Below are positions 28,089-36,695 of a stretch of DNA of 61,668 nucleotides, in pieces. A program made the translations under genes and the position numbers. Where the stretch lies: positions 1 through 61,668 of the forward strand of contig JAAYFU010000069.1 of NCBI GenBank assembly GCA_012728095.1, written 5' to 3'. Numbering within the stretch: position 1 is the stretch's first letter; the number at the start of each line of letters is the position of its first letter. The stretch comes from Clostridiaceae bacterium (lineage in GTDB: Bacteria; Bacillota; Clostridia; DSM-8532). The notes below the pieces were generated by a model. That model did no database searches. It was given only the letters and a program-made list of their open reading frames with translations, and was not told the origin of the DNA.

Positions 28089-31000
28089 ATGAATTATAAA
28101 TATGATGCTTTCATTAGTTACCGTCATACTGCGCCTGACGCGGCCGTGGCAGAAAAACTTCACCGATTGCTTGAGACTTACAGGATCCCAAAAAGCATTG
28201 CAAAAGCCACCGGTAAAAAAAAGATACAACGGGTTTTCCGTGACAGGGACGAATTGCCTACTTCATCCAATCTTGCCGATAATATAACATCTGCCCTGGA
28301 ATCTTCGGAGTTCCTGATTGTTATTTGCTCTCCCAGAACCTCTCAATCACAATGGGTATTGAAAGAAATAGAAACCTTTAAAAAACTTCATGGTCATGAA
28401 AGAATTCTGGCCTTGTTAATAGAAGGTGAGCCGGCGGAATCATTCCCTGAGCAACTGCGTTTTATAAAAGAAGAAAAGGTTTTGGAAGATGGAGCGGTGG
28501 TTGAAACAACCATAGAAGTGGAGCCCCTTGCCGCGGATATTAGGGCCGACACCAGGAGACAGATGTTTAAAAAACTTAAAACCGAAGTTTTACGTCTTCT
28601 TGCGCCAATGCTGAATTGCAGGTTTGATGACCTTAAGCAGCGGTACAGGGAGCGTTTTATCAGAACTGTTCTCACTGTATCAATGTCTTTATCCGCATTT
28701 TTTATTGCGTTTGGCTCATTTGCCTCATACCAGGCGTTCATTATAAGGCAAAAATCCCTGGAAATAAGTCAGAAAGCGGAAGAAATAGCTCAGAAAAACA
28801 TCCAGATACAAGAACAGATTAACCAGATCCAAATAAGCCAGTCCAGGTATTTGGCCGATATATCCAACAAGTATTATGAAAGCGGCGACAGGTACCGGGC
28901 TATCCTGGCTGCGCAGGCAGCCTTGCCAAAAAATCTTAAAAACCCGGACCGCCCGTATGTCCAGGAAGCGGAATATGCTTTGTCACGGGCCTTGGGAGTC
29001 TATGAAGTAGATGATTTTTTTGATGGGGACATTGTGCTGGATCATAACATGCCTATAAAATTTTTAATGACCAGTCCTGACGGGAAAACCCTTCTTGCCA
29101 GCACAACCGATGGATTTATACATATATGGAATACCGAGGACGGCTCCCTCTTAAGTTCTGTTTTTACCAGGAATTATGATAATGAATACAATACATATTT
29201 TATAGATGACAAATGTTTTGTCACTCTTTGTTATAATGAATCCGATGGTTACTACTGCCTCTATTCCTGTTTCGATATTAACGGATCATTGGTATGGCAA
29301 AGAAAGACAGATTCAACTCTGATAACCGCATATAATCCCAAAAAAAGGCTTATAGCCGTTTACGAGGGTTACACCTATGATTATACAGAAAGAGACATGG
29401 TATACTTAATTGACGCTGCTACGGGCAATGAGCTTTTTCGTACTTCAATAAAAGATATCATAAGAGATTCTGCGGGTGAAAATTCGATCTTTGTCTATCT
29501 TAGCTGTATTACTATGAACAAAGATTCAAGTCTTATCAGCTTTGGTCTGAATACCGGTAAAGTCCACACAATTGAAAGTACCAGCGGAAAACTGGTTAAT
29601 ACCGTTTCCACGGAGAACAAAAACGTGGAGAATATTCTTTTTTCCGATGACGGATGTATGATTGCCACGTCTTATTTTTTGCCTGACGTGGAAGAGATTG
29701 AAAAGAGTAACGAATACCTTGAGGTTTTCTCTCCTCAAAGCTCAACCCCGATTTTTAAATGGAAGTTTAATGATGTCAAAAAACCGGGTTTTTTAAGAAC
29801 CGAACCATCAAAACTTATCTTCATAAACCAGGGAGAGCTAAATATAATTGATATTACAAACGGTACAATTGAAGATACTTTTTCAAACAACGACAGCATC
29901 CTCGATTATTATTTGTTGAATGACAGTGCAATAGTCATATCTGATTATGCAGGCAATATCAAATTCCTAACTATTAATAATAATTATAATATGGTTGAAT
30001 TAGGGGATTTCAGAATCGTAAGGAATCAGCCTGTAAAAAATGTCGTTCTTACTAACAAAAAGTTGATTTTTTCATTGTCATCTTCGAAAAAAGTATACTT
30101 ATACAGACAGATTTCCAACGAAAAAAATGTGTTGTTGAATAATAACATCAACCCATTTTCAGAAATTTTTTATTCTCCAGGTTGTAACCTGGCATTAAGC
30201 TTTTCAACATTAAATAATAAAATCCTTATTTGGGATGTCGGCAAAAACAGTTTAATTATTTCAAAATCATTTGATGAGCACATTTCAAAGGTCTGTTTCA
30301 TCAATGATGACACCTTATTGGTCTGTTTTGAAGCTGAAGAAGATGTTCCGTCAAGATTCGCGACCATGAGAGTTAATGATTTGGCTGTTATTTCCGAGAA
30401 ATACTTTGACGCAACAAGATTTTGTATCAATAAGGATTCATCAGTGATGGCCATATGCGAATATGACGGGCTTTCCTTGTATTCATTGCCTGACATGGTT
30501 TTTCTTTCAAAGATTAAATATGAAGAAGATCCACAAGGTATATTTACTACCTGCTCTTTTACAAATGATAACAAGTTCTTTGCTGTAATCGAATCTCAAA
30601 ACGCAATGATTATGGATATACAGGCCAGGGATACTTTACAAAATTATAAAAGCAATATTCTCCATTACGGAGTAATAAGCGACGATGGCAAGCTCTGTGC
30701 CCTTGCTTTCAATGATAAAACAATCAAGCTGTTTGATGTTGCCAATACATTAAATGAAAGGCTCCTGATTAATGATTTGCGACTGGGTGTTGAAACAATG
30801 TTTTTAAGCCCGGACAACAGTTTATTATTCGTACAGTTAGAAGACTACAGCGTATACATATATGACACTGTAAACGGCAGACTTAAAAAAACTTTTAAAA
30901 ATGATATAATCAAAACCATATTAAAGACCATAAAATTCAGCCAGAATAATGACAAAATCGCCCTTATTTCCTACTTACCTACAAATACATACATCATAGA

Positions 31001-31208
31001 TTCCAACACCCTTAACATACTTGCTAACCCTACACTTGAAGATATAAATAAAGATTTTTCCTATATTTTATCCCGAGGCGGCTATGCAGGCAATTCATTA
31101 TATATTGTTCCATATTATTCTCCTGAAATGCTATTGGCAGAAGCAAACAGACAACTAAACGGCAGGGTGCTTACCGAAGAAGAAAAAGCCGAGATGTTTA
31201 TAAATTAG
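28089..31208 (+). CDS. TIR domain - transmembrane - WD40-like beta-propeller protein
   Basis: This 1039-aa protein starts with a TIR domain at residues 1-125: YDAFISYRHTAPDAAVAEKL, FRDRDELPTSSNLADNI, and SQSQWVLKEIE with Glu93 at the position of the NADase catalytic glutamate in enzymatic TIRs. A single membrane helix follows at about 193-218, preceded by a strongly basic segment, then a coiled coil at about 220-252 rich in Gln, Glu and Ile. The remaining 700 residues are divergent WD40-like repeats (SPDGKTLLASTTDGFIHIWNTEDG). Charge distribution predicts TIR inside and the propeller outside. Whether it hydrolyses NAD or only signals is unknown. GAGG precedes the ATG. It is a single-gene unit. 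Confidence 0.88.
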   Translation: MNYKYDAFISYRHTAPDAAVAEKLHRLLETYRIPKSIAKATGKKKIQRVFRDRDELPTSSNLADNITSALESSEFLIVICSPRTSQSQWVLKEIETFKKLHGHERILALLIEGEPAESFPEQLRFIKEEKVLEDGAVVETTIEVEPLAADIRADTRRQMFKKLKTEVLRLLAPMLNCRFDDLKQRYRERFIRTVLTVSMSLSAFFIAFGSFASYQAFIIRQKSLEISQKAEEIAQKNIQIQEQINQIQISQSRYLADISNKYYESGDRYRAILAAQAALPKNLKNPDRPYVQEAEYALSRALGVYEVDDFFDGDIVLDHNMPIKFLMTSPDGKTLLASTTDGFIHIWNTEDGSLLSSVFTRNYDNEYNTYFIDDKCFVTLCYNESDGYYCLYSCFDINGSLVWQRKTDSTLITAYNPKKRLIAVYEGYTYDYTERDMVYLIDAATGNELFRTSIKDIIRDSAGENSIFVYLSCITMNKDSSLISFGLNTGKVHTIESTSGKLVNTVSTENKNVENILFSDDGCMIATSYFLPDVEEIEKSNEYLEVFSPQSSTPIFKWKFNDVKKPGFLRTEPSKLIFINQGELNIIDITNGTIEDTFSNNDSILDYYLLNDSAIVISDYAGNIKFLTINNNYNMVELGDFRIVRNQPVKNVVLTNKKLIFSLSSSKKVYLYRQISNEKNVLLNNNINPFSEIFYSPGCNLALSFSTLNNKILIWDVGKNSLIISKSFDEHISKVCFINDDTLLVCFEAEEDVPSRFATMRVNDLAVISEKYFDATRFCINKDSSVMAICEYDGLSLYSLPDMVFLSKIKYEEDPQGIFTTCSFTNDNKFFAVIESQNAMIMDIQARDTLQNYKSNILHYGVISDDGKLCALAFNDKTIKLFDVANTLNERLLINDLRLGVETMFLSPDNSLLFVQLEDYSVYIYDTVNGRLKKTFKNDIIKTILKTIKFSQNNDKIALISYLPTNTYIIDSNTLNILANPTLEDINKDFSYILSRGGYAGNSLYIVPYYSPEMLLAEANRQLNGRVLTEEEKAEMFIN

Positions 31209-31308
31209 ACATTCAATGTTTACATTGCCTTGTTTTTATTGTAAATCACCATTTTCACTCATTTGTTTTGCAGTTTAAAGCATAAAAATTGCTTTAACTT
31301 TTTATTCT

Positions 31309-31336
31309 TTGCGTTCATGTGCTATTGTGCTATAAT
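31309..31336 (+). promoter_or_regulatory. Promoter of ychF
   Basis: TTGCGT (31309-31314), a 16-bp spacer and TATAAT (31331-31336) lie about 57 bp before the ychF start. Confidence 0.6.
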
Positions 31337-31392
31337 GTTTGAGGCAAAAATTTTGTGATTTGTTTTTATTGATAATTTGGAGGCATAAAAAG

Positions 31393-32487
31393 ATGAAACT
31401 TGGTATTGTTGGGCTTCCCAACGTAGGCAAAAGCACTCTTTTTAACGCGATAACAAAAGCGGGAGCGGAAAGCGCTAACTACCCGTTTTGTACAATAGAT
31501 CCAAATGTGGGAATAGTAGCTGTTCCCGATGAAAGACTTAATGTTCTGGCAAAAATGTATAACCCAAAAAAAGTTACACCGACTACTATAGAATTTCTGG
31601 ATATTGCAGGTTTGATAAGAGGCGCCAGCAAAGGTGAGGGCTTAGGAAATAAGTTTTTATCACATATCCGGGAAGTGGATGCAATAGTCCATGTCGTAAG
31701 ATGCTTTGATGATACCGATATAGTTCATGTCGAAGGCTCGGTAGATCCTGCAAGAGATATAGAAACAATAAATCTAGAGTTGATATTCGCCGATATTGAA
31801 GCAATTGAAAAGCGTATTGAAAAAACCCGTAAACAAATGAAATCCGGGGATAAAAAGTACCAGGTCGAATTAAACCTGCTGGAAAGAATAAAGGAAACCC
31901 TGGAAAGCGGAAAGCCTGTCAGGTCCATAAATTTTGAGCCTGATGAGGCCGAATACGTCGATCATCTGTTTTTATTAACATCAAAGCCTGTTCTTTACTG
32001 CGCAAATGTCTCTGAGGACGGGATTTCAACAATCGACCAAAATCCATATGTGGCAAAAGTAAAGGAAATAGCCGACGCAGAAAACTCTGAGGTTATAGCA
32101 ATCTGCGCTAAAATTGAGGAAGAAATTGCCCAGCTTGATGACGATGAAAAACAAATGTTTTTGGAAGAGCTTGGATTAAAGGAATCCGGCCTCGATAAAC
32201 TTATTAAGGCAAGCTATAAGCTTCTTGGTCTTATTAGTTTTCTGACCGCAGGCGAAACCGAGGTACGCGCCTGGACAATTGTTAAAGGAACAAAAGCACC
32301 CCAGGCTGCCGGCAAAATACATTCCGACTTTGAGAGAGGCTTTATAAGGGCTGAAATTGTAGCATATGACGATCTTGTACGATGCGGATCAATTGCCGCT
32401 GCAAGAGAACAGGGCTTAGTCCGTTCTGAGGGTAAGGATTATGTTATGAAAGACGGAGACGTAACCCTGTTCAGGTTTAATGTATAA
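31393..32487 (+). CDS. ychF: Redox-regulated ATPase/GTPase YchF (Obg family)
   Basis: The 364-aa protein is a TRAFAC P-loop NTPase that prefers ATP and binds ribosomes. It starts MKLGIVGLPNVGKSTLFNAI (Walker A), has DIAGLIRGASKGEGLGNKFL as the switch region and ends with the TGS domain (EVRAWTIVKGTKAPQAAGKIHSDFERGFIRAE). GGAGG lies 9 bases before the ATG at 31393; 18 codons of extra open frame upstream have no start with a ribosome site. Confidence 0.97.
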   Translation: MKLGIVGLPNVGKSTLFNAITKAGAESANYPFCTIDPNVGIVAVPDERLNVLAKMYNPKKVTPTTIEFLDIAGLIRGASKGEGLGNKFLSHIREVDAIVHVVRCFDDTDIVHVEGSVDPARDIETINLELIFADIEAIEKRIEKTRKQMKSGDKKYQVELNLLERIKETLESGKPVRSINFEPDEAEYVDHLFLLTSKPVLYCANVSEDGISTIDQNPYVAKVKEIADAENSEVIAICAKIEEEIAQLDDDEKQMFLEELGLKESGLDKLIKASYKLLGLISFLTAGETEVRAWTIVKGTKAPQAAGKIHSDFERGFIRAEIVAYDDLVRCGSIAAAREQGLVRSEGKDYVMKDGDVTLFRFNV

Positions 32488-32519
32488 TCCGGCAACATGA
32501 AATTTTCACTTGGTAAGGC

Positions 32520-32556
32520 AAAGGATCTTCCTGAAATTTCTCGGAAGATCCTTTTT
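32520..32556. terminator. Bidirectional terminator between ychF and opuAA
   Basis: AAGGATCTTCC and GGAAGATCCTT form a perfect 11-bp stem with TTTTT after it on the plus strand and an A/T flank on the other side. It lies between convergent genes. Confidence 0.88.
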
Positions 32557-32582
32557 ATGCATGACTTTATTTAAGAATGGCT

Positions 32583-33767
32583 TTATACCAGCGATGACAG
32601 CACGGCTGCTTTTGACACGATACCTTTAAGACAATTGTCCTCATCAACAACGGCTATGGGATACTTTGCCGATGCTGCAACAGATAACAAATCGGAAACA
32701 AGGGTATCCTCATTTGTTGTTAGAATATCTCTTATAATTGCATCCTGAATGCTGATTTCTCCAGTTCTGACCCTCATGGCATCATCTATAGTCAGTATTC
32801 CTATAAGCTCCAGGTTTTCTCCCACTACGTACGCACTGGAGACACTATTGTCACGCATTTGCTTAAGGGCATTGTTCGCACCGTCCTTAATTCTTATCAT
32901 GCATGAAGGTGTTTGCATAATGTGTTTCACAGAGTATATCTGTCCCTTGTCAACACTGTTTATAAAATTCTCAACATACTCATTAGCAGGGTTGGCAGCC
33001 ATATTTTCGGGAGTATCCATCTGTATTATTTTCCCATCCTTCATTATAGCTACCATATCACCTAGTTTAAATGCTTCATTAATATCGTGGGTAATGAATA
33101 CTACGGTCTTATTCAGTTTCTTTTGTAAGGACAAAAGTTCAAATTGCATGTCGCTTCTTACGAGGGGATCAAGTGCAGAAAACGGTTCATCCATTAAAAG
33201 TATTTCAGGATCATTGGCAAGGGCTCTGGCAATACCCACACGCTGACGCATACCGCCGCTCAACTGTGATATGCTCTTATCCTCCCATCCCTCCAAGCCA
33301 ACCAGTTTTATTATCTCTCGCGCCCGGTTCCCTCTCTCTGCTTTTTTTGTTCCTCTAACCTCAAGTCCATAGGCTACATTTTCTAATACATTCCGATGGG
33401 ACATAAGTCCGAAACTTTGAAATACCATTGATACTTTATATCTTCTATATTCTAATAGCTCTTTTTTATCAAAACTAAGAATACTCTTTCCTTCAAAAAG
33501 AATATCGCCCGATGTCGGTTTTTGAAGCAAGTTCAAGCAACGTACTACGGTAGATTTGCCGGACCCGGACAAGCCTATAAGAACAAATATTTTTCCTCTC
33601 TCAACCTGGAATGATACATCATTGACAGCTACTGTAACACCTAGTTTTTTCGCTACTTCCCTCTTATCGCTTCCGTTTTTTATCATCTCAAACGCCGGAA
33701 CCTTGTTTTTCCCAAACAGCTTGGAGAGGTTTTTTACTTCCAATATTATATTATTCTTATTATTCAT
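32583..33767 (-). CDS. opuAA: Glycine betaine/proline ABC transporter ATPase with CBS domains
   Basis: The 394-aa protein powers uptake of an osmoprotectant. It has the Walker A GLSGSGKST, the signature LSGGMRQRVGIARAL and the Walker B ILLMDEPFSALDP, plus the OpuA-specific extension (FEMIKNGSDKREVAKKLGVTVAV). Two CBS domains follow from about residue 275. In OpuA-type transporters, CBS domains sense ionic strength or bind cyclic di-AMP. I chose the ATG at 33767, which has GGAGAGG upstream; its start overlaps the end of opuAB. Confidence 0.93.
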   Translation of the reverse strand: MNNKNNIILEVKNLSKLFGKNKVPAFEMIKNGSDKREVAKKLGVTVAVNDVSFQVERGKIFVLIGLSGSGKSTVVRCLNLLQKPTSGDILFEGKSILSFDKKELLEYRRYKVSMVFQSFGLMSHRNVLENVAYGLEVRGTKKAERGNRAREIIKLVGLEGWEDKSISQLSGGMRQRVGIARALANDPEILLMDEPFSALDPLVRSDMQFELLSLQKKLNKTVVFITHDINEAFKLGDMVAIMKDGKIIQMDTPENMAANPANEYVENFINSVDKGQIYSVKHIMQTPSCMIRIKDGANNALKQMRDNSVSSAYVVGENLELIGILTIDDAMRVRTGEISIQDAIIRDILTTNEDTLVSDLLSVAASAKYPIAVVDEDNCLKGIVSKAAVLSSLV

Positions 33768-34632
33768 CAATGAAAGCCTCTCCTTTCTTTATAATTCCCT
33801 GTGTTAACCTGTCGATGACTATAGCCATTATTACAATCGCTATACCCGCTGTGAAGCCCCTGCCGGCCTGGAGCCTGTTTATACTTATCAGAACTTCCTG
33901 GCCGAGCCCCGTGACACCTATCATCGAACCTGTTACTACCATTGATATAGCCATCATTATAGTTTGATTAACGCCTGTCATAATGGTTGGCATTGCCTGC
34001 GGGATTTTTACCTTGATCAAAGACTGCCATTTTGTAGAACCAAATGCTGTTGCAGCTTCAATAACCTCCCTGTCGACCTGGCGTATGCCATGGCTTGTTA
34101 ATCTGATCAATGGCGGAACAGCGTAAATTGTTGTTGCTAAGACTGCCGGAACATTACCAAGCCCTAATAGCATTGCTGCAGGTATAAGGTACACAAAACT
34201 GGGCATTGTTTGCATTGTATCAAGTATTGGCCTCACAATGGAATCAAGTCTGTCACTGGAAGATACCAGTACTCCCGTAGGGAACCCGATAATAATTGAT
34301 ATAATCACTGATGCTATGATTATGGAAAGGGTTGTATTCATCAGCTCCCAAAGCCCCATGGCTCCTATCGAGAATATCAACAATGAATATAGTATTGCTT
34401 TCCCAATTTTTTTGCTCATTCTCCATGTAAGAACAAAGACTATTGCAATAAGCAACCACCATGGTATCATTTCAATTACGTACCCTATACTGTTCAAAAA
34501 TACCCTCAGCCCATTTGTTATGGAATTAAAGAAGGCATCCCACTCTGTTATAAGATAGTCTATAAAGCGATCTATGGGATCGCTGATATTAAGCTTAATA
34601 CTTGATGGAAAAGCAATTAACCAATCCGGCAT
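33760..34632 (-). CDS. opuAB: Glycine betaine/proline ABC transporter permease
   Basis: The 290-aa permease has about six membrane helices. It carries the binding-protein-dependent transport EAA-type loop (EAATAFGSTKWQSLIKVKIPQAMPTIMTGVNQTIM), which contacts the ATPase. It overlaps opuAA by 8 bases and follows the binding-protein gene by 13 bp. Separate permease and binding protein genes distinguish it from the fused OpuABC form. Confidence 0.94.
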   Translation of the reverse strand: MPDWLIAFPSSIKLNISDPIDRFIDYLITEWDAFFNSITNGLRVFLNSIGYVIEMIPWWLLIAIVFVLTWRMSKKIGKAILYSLLIFSIGAMGLWELMNTTLSIIIASVIISIIIGFPTGVLVSSSDRLDSIVRPILDTMQTMPSFVYLIPAAMLLGLGNVPAVLATTIYAVPPLIRLTSHGIRQVDREVIEAATAFGSTKWQSLIKVKIPQAMPTIMTGVNQTIMMAISMVVTGSMIGVTGLGQEVLISINRLQAGRGFTAGIAIVIMAIVIDRLTQGIIKKGEAFIDE

Positions 34633-34645
34633 AAATCCACCTCTC

Positions 34646-35647
34646 TTACTGGCTAAGCTTGTTTCTTACAAGCTTGGCTTTATCTTCAGGCAACCATTGA
34701 TCTATGAGTTCATCATGCTCCTTTAAAAACCATTTTGCAGTCTCTTCCATGGATGCATCATTGTCTTCGATATATGCGAGAGCTTCGGCAGTAAGAGCGC
34801 TGCTTGTACGGTATTTTCTCAAGAAATCAACAAAATCAGGTGCCTTTTCGTAGAATTCATTGCTTACACAAATTGTAATATTCATTGAAGGACATTCAGT
34901 CTGACCTAAGGGATATAACTCCGGGTCATATGGAGCATCTTCCAAAAGAACCAGGTCTAATTTGCCTGTCAGCCATGTGGGATCCCAGTGATATGCTACA
35001 ATGGGCTCACCTTTATTGTACGCGGCTGTAATTGCCGCAACAGAAGCCGCTTCAGATCCTGGATCAAAATAATTATAGTATTCATCTAATCCATAAAACT
35101 TATACTTATTGCGCATTACGGTATCAACTTCCCATCCTGATATGGCACCGTAAATACGACCCTTTGTATTATCATCAGGGTCTTTAAAAACATGACTGTA
35201 TTTTCGCAAGTCTTCTACAGTTCTTAAATCAGGAGCCATTGGCTCAATGCCTCTTTCAGGATCTCCTTCGATTACATACCTGGGAACATAAAGTCCCTGC
35301 TTGTTATCATCGAAATTAACACCAAGTTCTTTGAACTTACCGGCTCTTACATCATCGTGGTAAGTGGGAAGATTATCAACCCATACTTCCATATAAACAT
35401 CCACATCACCTGAAATCAAACCGTTATAGGTTATAGGCGTGGTTCCCGGGATATCTTCACCGGCAATATTGTAAGCAGCACCGCCAATAAATGATGCAAC
35501 CGCATTATGAAAACGTATACTATCCCATCCTGCATCGGCGAATACAGCTTTAATCTGTTTAGCATAACCTGTATCAGCGTCTCCACAAGCACTGAACAAT
35601 AACGCTATACTCAAACATGCTATCACTAATAATGATTTATTCTTCAT
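34646..35647 (-). CDS. opuAC: Glycine betaine-type ABC transporter substrate-binding lipoprotein
   Basis: The 333-aa lipoprotein has a lipobox LLFSAC with the lipidated Cys at 21, so it is anchored outside the membrane. It belongs to the ProX/OpuAC family (GDVDVYMEVWVDNLPTYHDD, GLYVPRYVIEGD, YHWDPTWLTGK). Aromatic residues such as the Trp and Tyr in those motifs form the quaternary-ammonium cage in relatives. The ligand could be glycine betaine or proline betaine. AGGAGG precedes the ATG at 35647; 13 codons upstream are open but lack a start with a ribosome site. Confidence 0.93.
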   Translation of the reverse strand: MKNKSLLVIACLSIALLFSACGDADTGYAKQIKAVFADAGWDSIRFHNAVASFIGGAAYNIAGEDIPGTTPITYNGLISGDVDVYMEVWVDNLPTYHDDVRAGKFKELGVNFDDNKQGLYVPRYVIEGDPERGIEPMAPDLRTVEDLRKYSHVFKDPDDNTKGRIYGAISGWEVDTVMRNKYKFYGLDEYYNYFDPGSEAASVAAITAAYNKGEPIVAYHWDPTWLTGKLDLVLLEDAPYDPELYPLGQTECPSMNITICVSNEFYEKAPDFVDFLRKYRTSSALTAEALAYIEDNDASMEETAKWFLKEHDELIDQWLPEDKAKLVRNKLSQ

Positions 35648-35734
35648 TTCTTTCCTCCTAAAAATTTCTCTGTTAATATATAACAAATCCTATAATTAGC
35701 TCCCGGACTTGAAAACCGGCTTCGTTATACTGCT

Positions 35735-35777
35735 AACCGACATATCTATTCTATTTTATAAGTTGGCGGTTTGTCAA
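35735..35777 (-). promoter_or_regulatory. opuA promoter with flanking inverted AACCG/CGGTT motif
   Basis: TTGACA (35772-35777), an 18-bp spacer and TAGAAT (35748-35753) form the promoter of the opuA operon. CGGTT at 35767-35771 and AACCG at 35735-35739 are inverted copies that flank the -10 element, a fitting place for a repressor such as the adjacent BusR-like protein (inference). Confidence 0.6.
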
Positions 35778-35802
35778 GAAAAACATGTCGCTAAATAAAG
35801 AC

Positions 35803-35834
35803 AAAAAAGGCGTAGATATTGCATACCTACACCT
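35803..35834 (-). terminator. Terminator downstream of the busR-like gene
   Basis: AGGTGTAG pairs with CTACGCCT and is followed by TTTTTTG on the minus strand. It separates the regulator from the opuA promoter. Confidence 0.75.
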
Positions 35835-35870
35835 CTTCAATACAAAAAAATAATATATTTATAATGATTC

Positions 35871-36509
35871 TCAGGGATTTACAAACATTGTGACAGCATT
35901 TACTGCCGATTGATCTCCAATAAAAATGATTCTGTCGTTTTCAGCCAGCACAGCATATGGACCGGGAGATAATATTAGTTCTTTATTTCGTCGAATGGCT
36001 ATAATGGTCGCGCCTGTTGCATGCCAGAAATTTAATTCACTTATACTTTTACCAATAACCGGGGAGCCTTCACCAACTTCAACTTCGAAATTTTTAAGTG
36101 GTTCAGAATTAGACCATTTTACTGATTTCCTGGTTATCATATTGGAAATACTTATTATTTCCTTACTAAGTCTGGTTTGTTCTTCAACAAGTTTCTTAAG
36201 TTTCTGATGAAGGGATTGCGTACTCTCCCTACCTTTAAAACGATTAATATATTCCTGGGCATTTTTTCTGGACAGAACAATAGCTCCGCTGCTTTGCCTT
36301 ACTTCCACGACATTCATATCTGCAAGCAGCTTAAGCGCTCTTCTGATTGTTTCCGGGGAAACTCCGTACTCGGAAGACATAATAGATCTGCCATAGATCT
36401 TACTATTCTCCTTAAATTCTCCCCGGGCTATTCTTGATGCAATATCAACAGCAATTCTTAAATAAATCGGTGATTCAACCTTTTCATTCAATAAAAACAC
36501 ATCCAACAA
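35871..36509 (-). CDS. busR: GntR-family regulator with RCK_C domain, BusR-like
   Basis: The 212-aa protein has an N-terminal GntR winged helix (IYLRIAVDIASRIARGEFKENSKI, SSEYGVSPETIRRALKLLADMNVVEVR), a coiled coil at about residues 85-120 and a C-terminal RCK_C/TrkA_C domain (SPVIGKSISELNFWHATGATIIAIRR, ENDRIIFIGDQ). This architecture is BusR, which binds cyclic di-AMP through RCK_C and represses the betaine transporter busAB in Streptococcus and Lactococcus. Lying next to opuA on the same strand, it likely does the same job here. The start is uncertain: a TTG at 36491 aligns better with family N termini. Confidence 0.85.
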   Translation of the reverse strand: MLDVFLLNEKVESPIYLRIAVDIASRIARGEFKENSKIYGRSIMSSEYGVSPETIRRALKLLADMNVVEVRQSSGAIVLSRKNAQEYINRFKGRESTQSLHQKLKKLVEEQTRLSKEIISISNMITRKSVKWSNSEPLKNFEVEVGEGSPVIGKSISELNFWHATGATIIAIRRNKELILSPGPYAVLAENDRIIFIGDQSAVNAVTMFVNP

Positions 36510-36527
36510 ATAATTATTAGCATTCTT

Positions 36528-36557
36528 ATTTTACATAACCAGGGACTAAACCGTCAA
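36528..36557 (-). promoter_or_regulatory. Promoter of the busR-like gene
   Basis: TTGACG (36552-36557), an 18-bp spacer and TAAAAT (36528-36533) precede the regulator. The segment carries a CGGTTTAG motif similar to the CGGTT copies in the opuA promoter, so autoregulation is possible. Confidence 0.5.
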
Positions 36558-36564
36558 TGGATTT

Positions 36565-36590
36565 AAGGGTCCTTATATTTCTGAACCCTT
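36565..36590 (-). terminator. Weak terminator after the glycosyltransferase gene
   Basis: AAGGGTTC and GGACCCTT form an imperfect stem about 105 bp past the glycosyltransferase stop and just ahead of the busR-like promoter. The T tract is poor. Confidence 0.4.
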
Positions 36591-36695
36591 TGCATTACAA
36601 CCCTTTCGTATATCGCATTAATGAATTGCTGAAACACAAAAAAGATTATCCTGAAAAAAAGCTTCTTGCAACAGTAAGACAACAAAATCCACAAA

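Noticed and set aside
28089..31208. TIR gene as part of a defence island
   Set aside because: Neighbours are rluB and ychF, both housekeeping. No nuclease, helicase, cyclase or toxin gene is adjacent.
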